Shown piece after piece: positions 6,294-7,453 of a DNA stretch of 7,453 nucleotides. The DNA is taken from the NCBI GenBank assembly GCA_030589055.1, contig JAUUWK010000048.1, positions 1 through 7,453 on the forward strand. Reading direction: 5' to 3'. The notes under the pieces are model-generated. The model was not told where the DNA came from, did no database searches, and worked only from the letters and a program-made list of their open reading frames with translations. The DNA is from Candidatus Bathyarchaeota archaeon. GTDB lineage: Archaea > Thermoproteota > Bathyarchaeia > Bathyarchaeales > Bathycorpusculaceae. Made by a program: the position numbers and the translations under genes. Position 1 is the stretch's first letter, and the number at the start of each line of letters is the position of its first letter.

Positions 6294-7355
6294 GTGACAA
6301 CGGGCGTGATTTTTTCATCCATATTTTATCGGCATAATCCCGGCAGAGGTCACCCTGAATCGGCAAGGCGTCTTCGTGCAATTGTTAGCGAGTTGAAGAG
6401 AAGCAAACTTCAAGGCGTCAAGAATTGGCAGTTCGTTGAGCCGGAAAAGGCTAGCTTAAAGGATGTTGAACTCGTTCATAGTACAGAATACATTGAACTC
6501 GTAGAAAATGTATGCAGGTTAGGAGGAGACTTTCTAGATGTGGAAGGAGATACGGTAGCTTCTCCGGAAAGTTTTGAGGTTGCCCTTTACGCTGTGGGCG
6601 GGACCCTAAAGGCTGTTGACCTTGTAATGGAAGAGAAATTTCAGAACGCCTTCGCCTTAGTTCGACCTCCAGGGCATCATGCTGGGAAATACAGTGCCTG
6701 CGGCTTCTGCATATTCAACAACATCGCTATAGCCGCCGAATACTTGCTCAAAAAAATCAAGTTGAAGAAGGTTCTAATATTAGACATAGATGCTCATCAT
6801 GGAAACGGCACGCAAGAAATCTTCTACGAAACCAATAAAGTCTTATACATGAGCTTGCACGAGGATCCGAGAGGCTTTCCAGGAACAGGGTTCATAGACG
6901 AAAATGGAGAAGGAAAAGGTTTAGGTCACAATGTAAACGTTCCCCTGCCGTTTAAAACGTGCGACCAGATTTATCTAAAAGCAATAAAAGAAATCGTAAA
7001 GCCCATAATACAACAGTATAAGCCACAATTTACACTGGTATCCGCTGGTTTAGACGGGCATTACACAGATCCTGTAGGAAATCTTTCCCTTTCAGCCCTT
7101 TGTTACCAAGAGGTTTACGAAATAATAGTCAATCTAGCGTCAGAACTGTGCAAAGGAAAACTTGTGTCGATACTTGAGGGAGGTTACAACCTAAATTTTG
7201 TTGGGAAAATAGCTGCGGCAGCCGTTGCAAAGATGAGTGAAGCATCTTACAGTGTAGAAGATAGAATCCCTAAAACTAAACACCATGTTAAGAAGCAAGG
7301 TGAGAGGGTCATAAAGGAAGTGAAACAGTTCCAGAAGGCTTTCTGGAAAATATGA
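6294..7355 (+). CDS. Histone deacetylase / AcuC superfamily zinc amidohydrolase (GTG start)
   Basis: 353 residues of the arginase-deacetylase fold. Family members remove acetyl or other acyl groups from amines, such as lysine side chains or acetylpolyamines, using Zn2+. Seen: RGHPES (18-23), catalytic His pair in RPPGHHAG (124-131, H128 and H129), LDIDAHHGNGTQ (163-174) with Zn ligands D166 and H168 and relay D164, SAGLDGHYTDP (250-260) with Zn ligand D254, and the transition-state Tyr in EGGYN (295-299, Y298). All expected catalytic residues are present. The tail after about 315 is basic and predicted helical, ending in FQKAFWKI, an ending common in prokaryotic members. GTG is chosen because MTTGVIFSSIFYRHNPG fits the family start, and it lies 1 base after the preceding stop, implying co-transcription and coupled translation. 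The substrate cannot be read from sequence: an Alba or other chromatin protein, a polyamine or a small acylated metabolite are all possible. Confidence 0.93.
   Translation: MTTGVIFSSIFYRHNPGRGHPESARRLRAIVSELKRSKLQGVKNWQFVEPEKASLKDVELVHSTEYIELVENVCRLGGDFLDVEGDTVASPESFEVALYAVGGTLKAVDLVMEEKFQNAFALVRPPGHHAGKYSACGFCIFNNIAIAAEYLLKKIKLKKVLILDIDAHHGNGTQEIFYETNKVLYMSLHEDPRGFPGTGFIDENGEGKGLGHNVNVPLPFKTCDQIYLKAIKEIVKPIIQQYKPQFTLVSAGLDGHYTDPVGNLSLSALCYQEVYEIIVNLASELCKGKLVSILEGGYNLNFVGKIAAAAVAKMSEASYSVEDRIPKTKHHVKKQGERVIKEVKQFQKAFWKI
7329..7348. repeat. Perfect 8-bp inverted repeat (possible RNA hairpin) just before the last gene
   Basis: TTCCAGAA-GGCT-TTCTGGAA has two perfectly complementary 8-base arms and a 4-base loop. 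It lies in the last codons of the deacetylase homologue and ends 3 bases before the ATG at 7352. As RNA it would cover the normal ribosome binding position of the next gene. No T-run follows, so it is not a typical intrinsic terminator. The repeat is certain; any function is inferred. Confidence 0.45.
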
Positions 7356-7453
7356 CAACTCCTTTAGAAGTAAAGAAATGTGGAATGCAAAGGCTACTCG
7401 ATTACTTGGATCGCATTTTCGGGGCATTGGGCTTCGCAAGCTCTGCAGACCAA
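7352..7453 (+). CDS. Start of an unidentified gene, cut by the window edge
   Basis: An ATG overlaps the preceding TGA as ATGA, and the frame stays open for all 34 remaining codons to the edge of the window. The peptide starts MTTPLEVKKCGMQRLLDY and continues with LDRIFGALGFASSADQ. It contains an amphipathic-looking helical stretch and has no signal peptide or membrane segment. The tight overlap implies that it is the third gene of the operon with the asparagine-synthetase-like and deacetylase-like genes. I do not recognise the family. The pattern of a helix followed by IFGALGF is faintly like the N-terminus of Ldh-type malate/lactate dehydrogenases, but 34 residues are too few to call it. Confidence 0.6.
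   Translation, partial: MTTPLEVKKCGMQRLLDYLDRIFGALGFASSADQ

Noticed and set aside
6294..7355. Naming the product a true histone deacetylase
   Set aside because: The zinc site is intact, but the superfamily also includes acetylpolyamine and other acyl-amide hydrolases; the substrate is not visible in the sequence.
7329..7355. Hairpin as an intrinsic terminator
   Set aside because: No T-run follows the stem, and an open frame continues directly after it through an ATGA overlap.
7191..7439. 82-codon minus-strand open frame spanning the deacetylase end and the next gene
   Set aside because: Antisense to the conserved C-terminus of the deacetylase homologue and the ATGA-coupled gene; no motif or promoter supports it.
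1..7453. CRISPR array, tRNA, rRNA, insertion sequence or attachment site
   Set aside because: Reading both strands showed no regularly spaced repeats, no cloverleaf-like gene, no transposase or integrase motifs and no terminal repeats.

Overview
The window looks like chromosomal DNA from an archaeon. The main evidence is a complete Hel308-type repair helicase, a family largely restricted to archaea among prokaryotes. Archaeal-style TATA elements lie at plausible promoter distances, and the adenylosuccinate lyase has an archaeal-like N-terminus. Base composition is moderate by eye. A Thermoproteota or Bathyarchaeia-type lineage would fit, but nothing visible settles it. I see no rRNA, tRNA, CRISPR array, insertion sequence or phage gene.

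Layout: (1) 1-1030, minus strand: most of a NifS/IscS-like, PLP-dependent cysteine desulfurase homologue, cut by the window edge just before the expected active-site cysteine loop. (2) 1031-1170: a 140-bp divergent promoter region. (3) 1171-3402, plus: Hel308 helicase. (4) 3399-4766, minus: adenylosuccinate lyase (purB), whose stop codon overlaps the helicase stop. (5) 4767-4837: a short divergent region with a 13-bp AT-rich palindrome midway between the two start codons. (6) 4838-6292, plus: an asparagine-synthetase-like protein with an intact ATP-binding synthetase domain but a degenerate glutaminase domain. (7) 6294-7355, plus: a histone-deacetylase-superfamily amidohydrolase with an intact zinc site. 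(8) 7352-7453, plus: the start of a further gene, unidentified, running off the window. There is no gene-free stretch longer than 140 bases.

The first four genes alternate in strand and are probably separate transcription units: sulfur/cofactor metabolism, DNA repair and purine synthesis, then the start of the plus-strand cluster. The last three genes are packed with a 1-bp gap and then a 4-bp ATGA overlap, so they very probably form an operon. It pairs an ATP-dependent amide-forming enzyme fold that has lost its own ammonia source with a zinc enzyme that hydrolyses acyl-amide bonds. This is the least explained and most interesting part of the window: a possible ligation/deacylation pathway of unknown substrate. 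Three genes (hel308, purB and the deacetylase homologue) start with GTG or TTG.
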